A DNA stretch of 64,000 nt from Brachionus rotundiformis (taxonomy: Eukaryota > Rotifera > Eurotatoria > Ploima > Brachionidae). Shown one piece after another: positions 1-11,479 of the stretch (positions are counted from its first letter, which is position 1; every line of letters starts with the position of its first letter). The position numbers were made by a program, and so were the translations under genes. The stretch lies in contig JAESIW010000090.1 of the NCBI GenBank assembly GCA_016802295.1, positions 533,501 to 597,500 on the forward strand, read 5' to 3'. Below the pieces are notes generated by a model. It saw only the letters and a program-made list of their open reading frames with translations, was not told the DNA's origin and made no database searches.

Positions 1-18
1 AATGAGCATCATATTGGA

Positions 19-882
19 TCATTTTTTTTTCCTTTTTGATTCATAATCACTTTTTGATATTAACTTGGTTAAATTTTGTAATAAGCTAACAGTTTGGTCA
101 TAATCAAAAACTTTAACTAGAATTCTACTCAAACCATCGTCAAAACCAACTATTTCACCAAACTCCCTTTCATATTTTCCAGATAAAATTTCAACATAGG
201 CTCCTTTTCGATAGACGAGCCTAGACTTGTCACTTGAGTCTGCGTCATTTTTTTGCTTCTTGGCAAAGCCCGCGCCTAGTCCAAGACCTCTAGGTCTCAA
301 TTCTGGCTCGACCACCTGAAAAGAACGCTTGTTTGTCAGACCTATTCCGCTTTTTTCACTCCATCCCATTCCTCTTAGCGCTGCTTTGCCAAACATCTCC
401 AAATCGATCGCTTCATAATTTGGTTCTTCGACTTTTTCCAAATTTTTCTCAACAACTTCGGACTCGACAGGTATTTCCAAACTTTCGTCCTCTTTTGCTT
501 CTTTTTTTTCCTTTATGGCAGCTAGAAGAGCTTTAACAGCCTCTGTGTCGCCGCTCTCTTCGCACTTGGCCAGTTTTTTTTCCAATTCAATAACATTGCT
601 ATTCGCTCTGTCCTTTTTGGCCTTGTCTACCAACGATTGATTCTTGGCACATGGAATAACTACCGGTTTTTTCGGCTCGTTTAGTGCTCTGTCTTGAAAT
701 GTGATTTTTTTCGAGTCGATCGAAGTGATTAGGTCAATTTTTTCACTTGTGTCCACTTTTTTCTCATCACAGAATGCTTGGGTTTGAACTATTTGGGTCT
801 TCTGCTTGGTCTTGGAAAATCCGAACGAAAAACCCATCTTTTTTTCCACACTCATTACAACATATGCTAAAAGTCTTAGCAA
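19..882 (-). CDS. GPKOW: G-patch and KOW motif protein (GPKOW/Spp2-like)
   Basis: Single-exon reading frame of 287 codons. GPKOW/Spp2 proteins are spliceosome factors that bind the helicase DHX16/Prp2 through a G-patch. The N-terminus has the family-type FGF start (MGFSFGFSKTK, about residues 16-26) and a conserved VVIP patch near residue 75. The G-patch is at about residues 162-204 (FGKAALRGMGW, then RPRGLGLGA). One KOW motif lies at about 225-255 (YRKGAYVEILSGKY). The middle is charged and probably disordered. Residue 10 is a second Met (position 855) and a more likely start, because residues 1-9 do not resemble the family. Human GPKOW is longer and has two KOW motifs; this frame stops after the first, so either the animal has a short form or a further exon lies left of the window. 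Family assignment is firm; the C-terminus is uncertain. Confidence 0.85.
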   Translation of the reverse strand: MLRLLAYVVMSVEKKMGFSFGFSKTKQKTQIVQTQAFCDEKKVDTSEKIDLITSIDSKKITFQDRALNEPKKPVVIPCAKNQSLVDKAKKDRANSNVIELEKKLAKCEESGDTEAVKALLAAIKEKKEAKEDESLEIPVESEVVEKNLEKVEEPNYEAIDLEMFGKAALRGMGWSEKSGIGLTNKRSFQVVEPELRPRGLGLGAGFAKKQKNDADSSDKSRLVYRKGAYVEILSGKYEREFGEIVGFDDGLSRILVKVFDYDQTVSLLQNLTKLISKSDYESKRKKK

Positions 883-3040
883 AATTTTTATTAATAAATG
901 AATAATTTTTTATAATTTAAATATCATTTTGAAATTAATAATAATTAACTATTACAGAATTTTTGTCTTAGAGAATCAAAGAGGGAAATTAATTAATGTG
1001 AACAGAGCAAACATGTAGGTATCATTTATGAGCCACTAGAGGGACCAGAAGGTGGTAAAGTACATTTAAAAAACTCATACCATTCTTTTCCCATTCATTG
1101 ATAAGTAAAATAATTTTAAGCCAAATAATGACCAAATATTGAGCATCAAACTAGCATTTTTCCCGAATTTTTCCATTGCGTTTTTTAATATATATTTTAT
1201 GAATCGATTACCAAACTTGAAAAACCATATATATATATCATTTTGAAATGAATTTTATCATGATTTGACAAACATTTTGATGAAAAAACATGTAATTAGA
1301 TAATCAATAATTTTCTTATTTCTATCTCTGATGATTAAAATTAGATATCAGCCTGGTATCTTAAACTAAATAAAATTCAAGGTTTTAAAAGACCTTCGGC
1401 TTTTAAATATTAAATACTTTTTTCATTTTTTGTCTTTTTTTCATGTAATTTTACATCATAAGTTTGGTAACTTTTTGATTGAATATTTTCTTTGGCAAAG
1501 GTAAATTAGCTTAATTAAAATAAATAAATCTAAATTTAGGCATTTTGGTACTGAACCGATTGCAGACATAGTTTAAAACTTAAACTTGTCTTTTTAAACA
1601 TCTATTTAAACAATAACCAATTTTTTTAATTTTTTTATTTAGTTTTAAATAGTTTAACATGACAATTTAATAAATAAATTAAAAAGGTATATAATTTTTT
1701 TAGGTAATTTATTTAGTTTAATGATATATTATAAATATGTTCCTAATGAGTTAAAATGAAAAACAGATTTAAATCTCGAATGACACAGAAGATAATTTGA
1801 TTTATAATCATTTTAATATTAAATTTTAATATTAATGATAAAACTTGGAAAATAATTAAGTTTAACCAAGAGATTTTTTTTTCTAAATATTTAGACATTT
1901 TTTTTATTAATTTAATAATTAAAACCTTGTTTAGATATCCCATTAGTTAACTAGCATTTCTATTTATTCAGTTCCACAGCTAAAATAAAATTTTCTTAGA
2001 TAATAATAAATATTAATTTTATAATTTAAGATAGTATCTCGTGATTCCAAGGTAATAGAATGTAACAGATATTCAATTTTTCCAGAAACGCTTTTTTAAT
2101 GATTAATTTAAGTGTTATATTTTCAAGTATTTTGTTTTAAAGATTAAATTAAAATAATAAATAATTTTGTCACTGAAAGGTAATACTTATAATATGGAAA
2201 TTGAGTTCAAAACCAAGACCAAGATTAGCAAAACAAGAGTAGTGGTCAATATTTGAGCCTATTGCATAATTTAATTTAACAATTTTAATTTAAGATTTAG
2301 CTTAATTTGACGTTTATAAGTCAAAAATAAATAATATCATTTAGATATGAAGAAATGTGAACTAGGTCAAGACCAAGCTCTGGACTGATGGTCGAGCTTT
2401 TAGTTCTTTAAATTTTCTCATTAAAGTCATTAAAGTAAAATGTTTAAAAAAAACTAAAACTCTATCTGTGTATTTACATTTGTAGTGTGTAGGTCTTGAA
2501 GCCATAGAGATTCATGTAGCTACACTTACAATTAGAAAAAATCAAAAAAAAAAAACCTCGCCAACTCCTTTATTGAAGTGTTTCTTATAAAAAAGTATTG
2601 TGTAAAACATTCTCATTTTCAGTCAAGTGGATTTGAAAATAATTTATGATTTTTGAAAATTATGTTTTTAAAAGCTTTATTTTTATTTTTTTGTAAATTT
2701 TAAATCTTCAGGTAGATTTATGTTTTTAGAGTTTTTTATTTTTCGAGAGAAAGAAAAAAAAAGAAAACTTTGGTAAAATTAAAAAAAAAAAAAAAATAAA
2801 CTGGGTGAAAGTTTGAACATTTTGCACCAAATAAGATAAAAACAAGTGACAACAAAACTTACCTGTGCTTTTGAGCCTAGCTAAAGCAAACTTTGAAAAA
2901 AATAAAATAAAATAATAACACTTGGAGGACTTAATTATTTCTCATTAATAAATTTAATTTTTTTAAAATTTAAAACTAATAAAACTAAATTAAAGCTAAT
3001 TAATTGTATTTATTTTAAATAAAGTAGATAATTGTAAATT
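883..3040. other. Intergenic AT-rich DNA, no gene seen
   Basis: Very AT-rich with homopolymer A/T runs. A 66-codon frame at 1743-1943 (-) is K/I/N/L-rich and looks like chance. No domain, tRNA or repeat recognised. It should contain the promoters of the flanking divergent genes. Confidence 0.5.
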
Positions 3041-4518
3041 TTGTTTAATATGCCAAACTTGTTCCAGAAGCTGAAGAGCAACTTTAGCAGCTCGAAGAGC
3101 AGCCACTCGGTGACAGCGGATGCCAAAAAGCCCAACATAAGCATAATCTCGGTGAAGAGCACGGAACAGAATGCCAGCAGTCCGGACTATCTTCTGAGCC
3201 TGATGATCGAGAATGACCAGCCCAAGACCAGCACGGATCCGGGCCTATTCGACCCGGACGAAGCTGCCGAGGAGACAGAGACCTTCAACCACATTACAGT
3301 AGGTTGCCTAGCAACTCAATAGCCCTAGAGTTATTTTTTTAGTTCATAGATGACCGGTCGTTCATAGTGGACGACGAGGACTTGGACGGTGACCCGAGTG
3401 ACAACGAAGTGGCTCAAATCCACAAGCTGAACGAGTTCTTGAAGGAAAACAATTGCTACACAATAAACGAGCTGCCTGAGACCAGCAGTAACCGGTCCAA
3501 GGTGAGCTCCAGGGCGAGCAGTCGCAACAGCTTGGGAAGCGAATCGGTCAAGACCAATTCCAGTGAGCCAAAAACTGGCAGTGTTGAGGCCAAGTTCAGA
3601 CACTCAGATTCAAACAAAGCTGAAAGCTATGAGACTAGTGAGGAAAGTGCCAGCAGTAGTAGTGAGCATGCGCTCAAAAATGGTTCCAAAAACGCCCTTC
3701 TGGACGCTTTAATGCGCAAATTTAATGTTGCCGATTTTGACAATTCGGATGAGAGTTCAAGCACGGCTGGCCGAAAGTCCGAATTTAGACAATCGGGCGA
3801 ACAAAGCCGAAAACAAAGTGAATTGGAGCGCAAAATAAACAAATTGGCCGAAAAAAAGGTTTCCAATGACATTTTGGACTGCAAAGATGCATCATCTTCG
3901 TTTGACCATGATCCAAAATTTATCAAAATGGTACGCAGCACAGGAACTCAAATGTCGTCATCAATGCGTTCCAATGGGACAAGAAAAAAGCTCAAGTCAA
4001 TGGTGGTGTCTAGTCTACCGCAGGTATTTCAGTGCAAGTACATTGGCAAAACAAAATGCAAAGGTCTATGGGGCTTGAAGAATATACGCGAGCCTGTTGA
4101 TCGGCTCATACGCAATGCCAAGCGAAAAAGGTCGCTTAATGAGCTGCCCGATGTGGAGGCGCTCATTTCAGACAAGGGTATAAACGTGGTACAAGTGGAG
4201 ACCAAAGAGGCGCAATCCAACTGCAAACCGCTCAAGAGTGGACTGCTTCCCATCAATAATATATCCTATGCTGTACAGGACAACATATTTGGCAAGGTGT
4301 TCTCTTGTATCATTGTGCGAGAAAAAGAGAACAAAGTAATCAGCGAGTGCTACTCGTTCTTGTGCTCCAAGAACGAGACCGCTCGACGAATGGCTTTGTC
4401 CATAACTTTGGCCTTCAAGGAGTATGCCAAACTGATCCAGAGCAAAGAGTCCAGAATACAGGACAAGATAAAACTTGACTCAGCATCTGCCTGTATTGAA
4501 CCTGATTCTTACGCCTAG
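3041..4518 (+). CDS. PTB/PID-domain adaptor with disordered N-terminus
   Basis: Two exons, 3041-3298 and 3343-4518, joined in phase 0 across a 44-nt GT..AG intron, giving 477 residues. Residues about 1-320 are Ser/Asn/Lys-rich and look disordered, with acidic patches. The C-terminal 150 residues form a phosphotyrosine-binding-like (PTB/PID) fold: a first strand VFQCKYIGKT, the helix region EPVDRLIRNA, a strand GINVVQVETKE, the core ISYAVQDNIFGKVFSCIIV and a C-terminal helix AFKEYAKLIQ. PTB adaptors of the GULP/NOS1AP/LDLRAP type bind NPxY tails of membrane receptors. I cannot place this in a named subfamily. GC content is visibly higher than the surrounding DNA, as expected for coding sequence. 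Start could be residue 1 or Met4. Confidence 0.8.
3303..3315. promoter_or_regulatory. RFX/EF-C-type palindrome in intron 1 of the PTB gene
   Basis: GTTGCCTAGCAAC sits inside the 44-nt intron. It is a perfect inverted repeat of GTTGC with a 3-bp spacer, which I recall as the EF-C/RFX1 type of site. Seen directly; function is inferred. Confidence 0.35.
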
Positions 4519-4599
4519 AGAGAACAACCATTCTGTACCAAGACCACATTGCTCAAAGTGAATGAACTGTATTCCGTCCAAGGAAAGAGAGAGTTTTTA

Positions 4600-4622
4600 A
4601 TATATATATATATATATATATA
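4600..4622. repeat. (AT)n microsatellite
   Basis: About 23 bp of uninterrupted alternating A and T, 80 bp past the PTB gene stop codon. Confidence 0.95.
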
Positions 4623-5370
4623 GCCAAATATTTTATTTAAATTAATAAAATTTATACACATTTAAAAGCTAAAATTTGTATTATTTATTTTTATAAGGGC
4701 AAAATTTCGTAATAATTAACGAAATTTGAATAAATATTTAATTAATTGAAACTGTTTTTTGAATTTATTTTTAAATCAAGATATCTAATTGTAAATAAGT
4801 AAAGAGTTGATTCATTAGCGGACTCTAAACGCATTGTTTATGTCCAGTTTATTATTATATTGTTTTTCCAAATGCTTGGAATTAATTTTCTGGAATATTT
4901 TTTTGCTTTTAAATTTAAATTGCTAAAATAATTGAGAAAAATAATAATGGTTCTTTTCGGAAAAGTTTGGCCTAATTTTTATCCAAAAAAGAATTCATAT
5001 AAAAAAAAAAAAACATAACTTAAGAGACTAAATACTTATAAAATTTTTGGAAAAAATATTTTTGAATTTTTTCAATAATATAAATGACCTAATGCATCTA
5101 GTCCGTATAAATTTTGAAGTTTTTTTCCAAATTTTTTTCCTACCTTTTACTAAATAGAATTTTGCCAAACCGGCTCTATAATTTCACAATAATAAAAAGT
5201 AAAATTTAAATTATGTCTTTAGCACCGAAATTAAGAAAAAAAAAATTTTTTTTTATTTTTTTGTTATTCTAACTCTTGAAAATAAAAGCTAATATTGACT
5301 AGTTTTGTTCAAATAGCTGAGCAAAAAAGTTTTTTTATAAATTATTATTTTAGATTAAATGTTTTAAGTT
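4623..5370. other. Intergenic AT-rich DNA, no gene seen
   Basis: A/T homopolymer-rich spacer. AATAAA-type polyadenylation signals for the PTB gene occur near its left end. No further feature recognised. Confidence 0.5.
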
Positions 5371-8300
5371 ATGGAAAAAATGGAAAAAAAACTTCTCAAA
5401 ATGGTCAAGAAAAATGACCTCAAAGGCCTAAAAGTATGCCCGCTGACAATCTAAAATCTAAAGCTAAAATTTTGCTTTAAGAGCTTATTTGAAAGAAACA
5501 GGCGACTGTCCAAAATTGTCAATGGCATCAGAACCAAGGATGAGCTGAATGTGAACTGCCGCGAGCCAAAATTCCAAATGACGCCACTTATGATGGCCAG
5601 TCTTCGCGGCTCGGTCGAAATGGTGCTCTTTTTGATAGAAAAAGGTGCCAATGTCAATCTAAAAGACATTAAAGGGTACTCTTAATTAATTATTTAAAAT
5701 TTTTATTTTAATAGTTAATTAATTAATTAATTAAGAAACTCGTCATTGCAGTTGGCCTGCATGAAGCAGCGGTTTCATGTGATAGACTCTCTGCTCAATA
5801 AGAAGGCCATTCAAAATGATTTGAATGTAAATGGATGGAATTGTTTAACCACTGCTGTTAATTACTTTTCGGATGACAGTTCTTTAATGCTGCTTCTATT
5901 TTTACAGGTTTAATTAAAAAATTAGGGGACAAAAAAATTAAAAATTGTTTAAGACTGGTGCCAAAATTGACCAAAAAGATCACAATGGTATGAATTGTCT
6001 TGACCATGCAGTTAGAAAGAATAAAATTAGTAAATTTTGTAAACCAAGAGATAGTTTCCATTATTATTTGTTTTTACCAAAGACTGTGCTCGGGTGATTT
6101 TGAATTTTGAGCCTAGGATTTCGTTCTATTCAAGTAGAGCGCTGATCAATGCTGGTCTAAAGCCTAATTTTGAAATGGTATTTTTGTTGCTGAACTTTGG
6201 TTCAAATCCGAACAAAATAGAGGAAAATAGTGGCAGTTCGGTGTTGCATGAGGTGGTTCGGATTAATGAGACTAAGGAGGATAAATTTCGCCTAAGGCTC
6301 AAGATAATCGAGTTTTTGACCATTTTTGGAGCTTCACCTGAGCTTAGAAATAGAATGAATGAGGTAAGCTTCTTTTTAGATCTATTTTTTTGTAATTTGA
6401 ATTTTAATTAAGTTTTAAATGCAAATTTTGTACAATGTTATTATCTTTTTTTAAGATTTACTAAGCGTGATTTTTTTAAAAGTGAGTAGGATTTTAAGTT
6501 TAATTAAGTGAAGATAGAATGAAATATATTTCTAGTCAATTAGGTGGAAAAGTTTTTGCTTAAATTGTTTATAAAAAAATTATTTTTTTTTTATTCTTAA
6601 ATTCATTAATACAGGTGTACCAATTGTTTTTTTGGCAAAATAAAGGACTTGTTTTGCTGTCGAATTTTTTGAGACCAAAAATTTATTTGATTATTTTAGT
6701 AGTTTAAAATTTCTCGGGGCTTTTATTGCCTCATAGTGTCTTAAATGGTTCAATTAAAAAATTTAATAATTGATTAATTTACTTCTATTCATCAAAAAGA
6801 TATATGTTAATCTTTTTAAGTTCTAATAGATTAAATACTTTAATTTGAATAAGATATATTCAGATAAAAATCAATAAGATTTTCAATTTAATTTAAAAAA
6901 AGTAATTTAGATTAGAATTTTTATTAATTTAATAAAATTTGCATATTTGGAAAAAGAAATCTTTTTGCTTGGCAAATACTTTTTTTAAAGTCTAATATGT
7001 CTCTAATTAAGACACCTTTGCAACTAGCAGTAAACAAAGGTGAAGACCTGGGTGCTATATATTTCGAGGCTTTGAACGCTGGCTACAACCGTGCAAATAT
7101 GTACCCAAAGTTTGTCAATACAAGTGACATGAGTGTTATTTTTCCGGACTATCCACTTCTCAAGCCAAATCTCAATTGGACCAAGAATGACCCAAAATAC
7201 TTTTCCGGATACAGGGACAATGAAAATTATGACAATGTCCAAAACTTGATTGACGGAGACCCTCACTCGATTTGCTCTTTTGGCGGCAAAGCCTACAACT
7301 GGGCCATTTTTGACCTAAAATCAGAACATGTGATTACCAAGATTCGACTTTATGCTTGGAAAAGTGAGGAAATGCCCAAACAATGCTTTCTACAAGTGTC
7401 CAATTCCGTCGAGTAATACATTTTTTAAAATAGCCTAATTTTAGGTAAGGTTTAAATTAAGACATAAACAGTGGCCCTTGGTGTTGTGTGCAAACATTGA
7501 ATTGTGAAATGGTGGGAAGCAGTTTGCGAAGCCATGCTGGTGTTCCATTGGACTTTGGCGGATTTTTGGTCAGAACGCGATACTTGAGGCTGGTGATAAG
7601 CAACAATCACGGCGGATCGATGACAACTTTCCACGGCATTGAACTATTTGGCTATGATTGCCGCATCACCAAGCTCCTTGCCGAAATGAACCTGGCTGAA
7701 TATGAGCAAATTCTTGTCGAAAATGTAAATATTTATAATCTTAATTATTATTTTAATCAAGAGGGTTTTAATCGAGGATTTGAAAAATATATCTAATAGT
7801 TGTCTTAATTATTTTAAAAGATTAGGTAACTAAATGTTCATAGACAGTTTATTGGTAGAATTTTCTTTCCAAATATTGTTTTTAATTATTTGTTTGGAAA
7901 ATATTTAACTTATGATTTTAGATAACTGATTTTATGGTAAATATTTTGGATTAACTTTTAGCTAAAATATTTATTCTATAAAAGACAATAGTTTATAATT
8001 TTAGAAGATCTCTATGGAAAACATTAAGAAATCTTATTAGGAACATTTAAAAAAAAATTAAATTTTTTACCTAGAATTTTTATATATTTTTTTTCTAAGG
8101 ATTTAAATCAAATAGAAGCAATAATTAACTGTTCATACGACCAGTTTGAAGAATTGGTAAACTTATTTTATTCTTATACCAATTTAAGTAATTTCATATT
8201 TGCCAATTTAAAAGCCCATAAGAAACAAATATGAAAAACAAAAACTGTGGGACTTTTTTGTCGAGCTTCAGACCAAAGGTATTGGAAAAAAAATTATTTT

Positions 8301-9620
8301 TTTCTTCAACTAAATAATATCTATTTAAGTCAAAGCGTTAAAGAAACTTGAGTGGTTCAATGAGCCGATCACTTTCGGTCTAGTTGGAAAAGTTCTTCCT
8401 GCTTTCAGCGTAATTGCCGATTCGGTTTTCATCGATTCTGTGCAAATTATTTGCCATGGTAAGCTCTTGGAGTTTTTAAATTGATCTTAATTTTCTTCTT
8501 AGGCGGAGGAATCCTCAATGGAGAGGTCTGCGTTGAAATGGACCCGATTCAAGTGAATGAAGAATCATGCTCGCTTGCCATATTCAGAAACATATATTTT
8601 TCCACAAGTAAAAACCAATCTTTTAAAATAGAGAAGCTAATTATTTTCAATAGCCGGAAAGTTCATCATTGAAGCTAGATGCACCAACAGACCAGAAGTT
8701 AGCATTTCTTCTCAACCAATTCAAATATGTAAATAAAATAAACATTTTTAAGATGATAAAAAAAAATTTTATTAAAAATTTAAAAGTTAAGCCTAGTGAT
8801 CCTGAGTATCACAGACTGGTAAACAATATGGCAAAAACCAATAATTACAATCCAAAATTTAAAAGCTCGCGGATAGAAAAAATGGTCAACAATCATGATT
8901 CAGATGATGAGGCCGCTATCGACAAACAAATAGATGATTATGGCTTTCCGGACTTCAGTTTTGATAATAGCTCTAAGATGAAAATAAACAACTGGTTGAC
9001 TAAGTCCGAGGATTTGGGAAACTCGGACGATAACGATCTGGATTCTACATCGGTCAGTAGTTTTGGTCAGATGAAAAGATTGACCAAAGGTTTGACCAGA
9101 AACACAGATTACACTGTTGAGATTGAGTATGAGACACAGAGTGTCACAATTGAATTCTCTGATGAAACATGTAGTGTTTCGTCGGCGGAATTGAAGCTCT
9201 CGGATGAAGAAGATGTTCCCAAGACCGAGGCTAAAGCTTTTAATCAGTTGCCATCATTTAAAAATAATGTGTCGAAAAAGATAAGTAATGGTTCGAGTGT
9301 GGTGAAAGCGAATGGTATTTCTTCGACACCAATGGACTCGCCTAAGTTAAGTATGGCTCCTGCTCCACCGCCACCACCACCACTCTCGCCTGGTCTGCTT
9401 AAATTCAAGAGAACCAAGAATGAAAAAGAAGGCAATGATTTGGATACTGAGCTCAAGAATAAATTAGCTCATATGAAAAAGATAAGCGAGGAAAATAGTA
9501 AGGTTTTTTAACTTGGCCATTGATGATTAATTAAATATGTTTTTTTTAGATGAGGAAATCGGAAATTTTTCGCTTAGAGCCAAAAAAGCTCTTGAAAAAA
9601 TCAAATTTGGAAATTATTAA
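5371..9620 (+). CDS. Ankyrin-discoidin-like-SAM multidomain protein
   Basis: Fourteen exons rebuilt by frame continuity: 5371-5433, 5482-5675, 5736-5907, 5954-6029, 6083-6363, 6991-7412, 7472-7724, 8100-8156, 8215-8278, 8330-8458, 8503-8607, 8654-8728, 8787-9497, 9550-9620; 890 residues. Residues about 1-290 are ankyrin repeats (TPLMMASLRGSVEMVLFLI; SSLQLACMKQRFHVIDSLL; TPLQLAVNKGE). About 300-470 is a galactose-binding/F5-8C-like fold (NLIDGDPHSICSFG; RYLRLVISNNHGG). About 475-527 is a SAM domain (LLAEMNLAEYEQILVEN). About 530-630 is a beta-rich segment, possibly immunoglobulin/TIG-like. The rest is low complexity, with acidic Ser-rich stretches and a PPPPPP tract before a Lys-rich helix. 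No signal peptide or membrane segment, so probably cytoplasmic. I do not know a named family with this order. Domain calls are by eye; the beta-rich domain is the weakest. Confidence 0.75.
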
Positions 9621-10790
9621 TTTTTTTTAATTCAAATTTGAAAAAAAAAAACTAATTATAATTAAAACACATACTAATTATATCTTAAAAAAATATATAT
9701 AACATTTATTTAAATATATAGTATGTTTTTTATTTTTTCTTAATATCATTTGTCTCCTTAATTTTATATACTTAACTTTTTAGAAGATAATTTAGATGAT
9801 TGCTTTATTAATTTTAATAAATAAATAAAAAAGTAAAAAAAAAAACAATTTCTTAATCAATTTAAATTAAAGAGTAAAAAGACTATATTTATCTATTACA
9901 AAATAAATATCTTGAATAAATCAAAACAAGTATTAATGAGACTATAATTAATGGATTTGGATATTTTTGTTTTTCGATCCTCTCTCTGTCCCATGACAAC
10001 CAGATGCTAAAAATATAATAATTTAAATTTAATCAAAAAAATATATTTTTTGCCTGATCTTTAATATTAAGAAAACTCTGTCAAACATTGACCGAATTTG
10101 CATCAACAGCATACTTTGGCAAACCACAATTTTTATAAGAATTTTTCCTATAAGAATCTCATAAACTATTTATTTAAAATTTAAAAAAATTTGGACTTTA
10201 ATTTTATTGGCAAATGATACAAGATTCGTCAAAGAAAAACCCAATCAAATAGACAACAATTAATGGTAGTCTTTTTGGAAAAAATTTTTAAATTTTATAT
10301 TTCTTATTGGTATAGATAAGAAACAAGCAAAGAATGAATCCAAAAAGTTTTGGTAATAAATAACCAATTTTTTTAAAGAGTAAAAAAATTTGATTGCGAA
10401 ATCTACCTACAATTAATAAAAAAATTCATTTAATTAAAATTGAATCAATAAATTTTTTACTAAATTTAATTTTTAATTTAATAAATTTCTCTTTTTTAAA
10501 TATTAATTTTTTTAAATAGCAAACAATAAAAAAAAATTTGAAATTGGAAATGGTTGAGTCCATTTTAGTCTAATTTAAATTTAAAAATAAAATACTTTAT
10601 TAAAAATGTAGATGATATCTAAGTGTCTAATAAAAATAAAGTGAAATTATTTTTAAATTATTTATTAAATAATAATCTATTTATTTTTTTGATATAGTTT
10701 CTTGTAAAACAGTTCGGTTATCTAAACGAATTCATTTAATGGTAAATAGCCCAAGTGTGGTGTTCTAAAAATTAACAAATTAATAGAGGC
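9621..10790. other. Intergenic AT-rich DNA between convergent genes
   Basis: Contains AATAAA-type signals on both strands, as expected for two convergent 3' ends. A last exon of the ATP synthase f gene could hide here, since an AAGTAAGT donor-like string follows its penultimate codons. No repeat or RNA gene recognised. Confidence 0.45.
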
Positions 10791-11209
10791 TCAGAAAATG
10801 GTCGGCTCTAGTGGACACTTACTTCTCACAGGATATTCATACATAAAGTAATTAAGGGTATAAGTGAAAAAAATGAAGTGGAAAATGAAAGCAGCATTGG
10901 CTTTTTTAGGAGCGATGTATTTGAATCTGTATCTCCAAATAGCACGACCCAAGGCTGATCTAATAGCTTGTAGGGAAAAGTTACGTCTGCTTATCCATTG
11001 ACCCAGCTCACCAACTTTTACCTCGCTCAAAGGATCAGCTAAAATTAAATTATTAATTAATTTCACAATAAATATATTAATTAATTGAAACTACGTTTGC
11101 CGTAGTATTGGGCAGGATTGTAGGGTCCGTGTACTCTTGGGTTGTATTCTTTTGGATATTCCAAAAATTTCTGAAATGGTTTGGTCAAATCAACTAGCTT
11201 GTCCAACAT
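10791..11209 (-). CDS. ATP5MF: Mitochondrial ATP synthase subunit f
   Basis: Two exons: 11209-11095 and 11038-10791, with a 56-nt intron; 120 residues. Subunit f is a small single-span protein of the Fo membrane sector at the ATP synthase dimer interface in the inner mitochondrial membrane. The conserved block is EVKVGELGQWISRRNFS, followed by a basic RYRFKYI stretch and a transmembrane segment (AAFIFHFIFFTYTLNYF); human subunit f has EVKLGELPSWI at the same place. The splice restores YGKPDPLSEVK across the junction. The last dozen residues (RSKCPLEPTIF) do not match the family's basic tail, and the codons there read like a splice donor (AAGTAAGT), so the true C-terminus may lie in an unidentified exon to the left. 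Confidence 0.85.
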
Positions 11210-11479
11210 TTTTGTCCTTGATATCTAAAGGTAAACTATTTACTCAATTAAATAACAGAGCTGCTGCAAAGCGTCTTGCTTTGGAAATATAAAATCAAAA
11301 TTTTCTATTCAAATGCGTGTAGGTTTGGAGATATTTTGGCTTCGTTTATAATGTATTTAGCGTGCAAATTATGTTCATTTTTGGCTTTGATCAAATATTA
11401 TGTTATTTTAGAATTGCATTTATTCGAAAATAAAAATTATATTTATATTAAATAAATGCTAACTATTAAAAAGAGTTAT

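Noticed and set aside
1743..1943. 66-codon minus-strand frame in the first intergenic region
   Set aside because: Composition of random AT-rich DNA (I/K/L/N/F).
6364..6990. A missed exon in the 627-nt intron of the ankyrin gene
   Set aside because: Exons 5 and 6 join in phase 0 and no stretch between has coding composition or ankyrin-like sequence.
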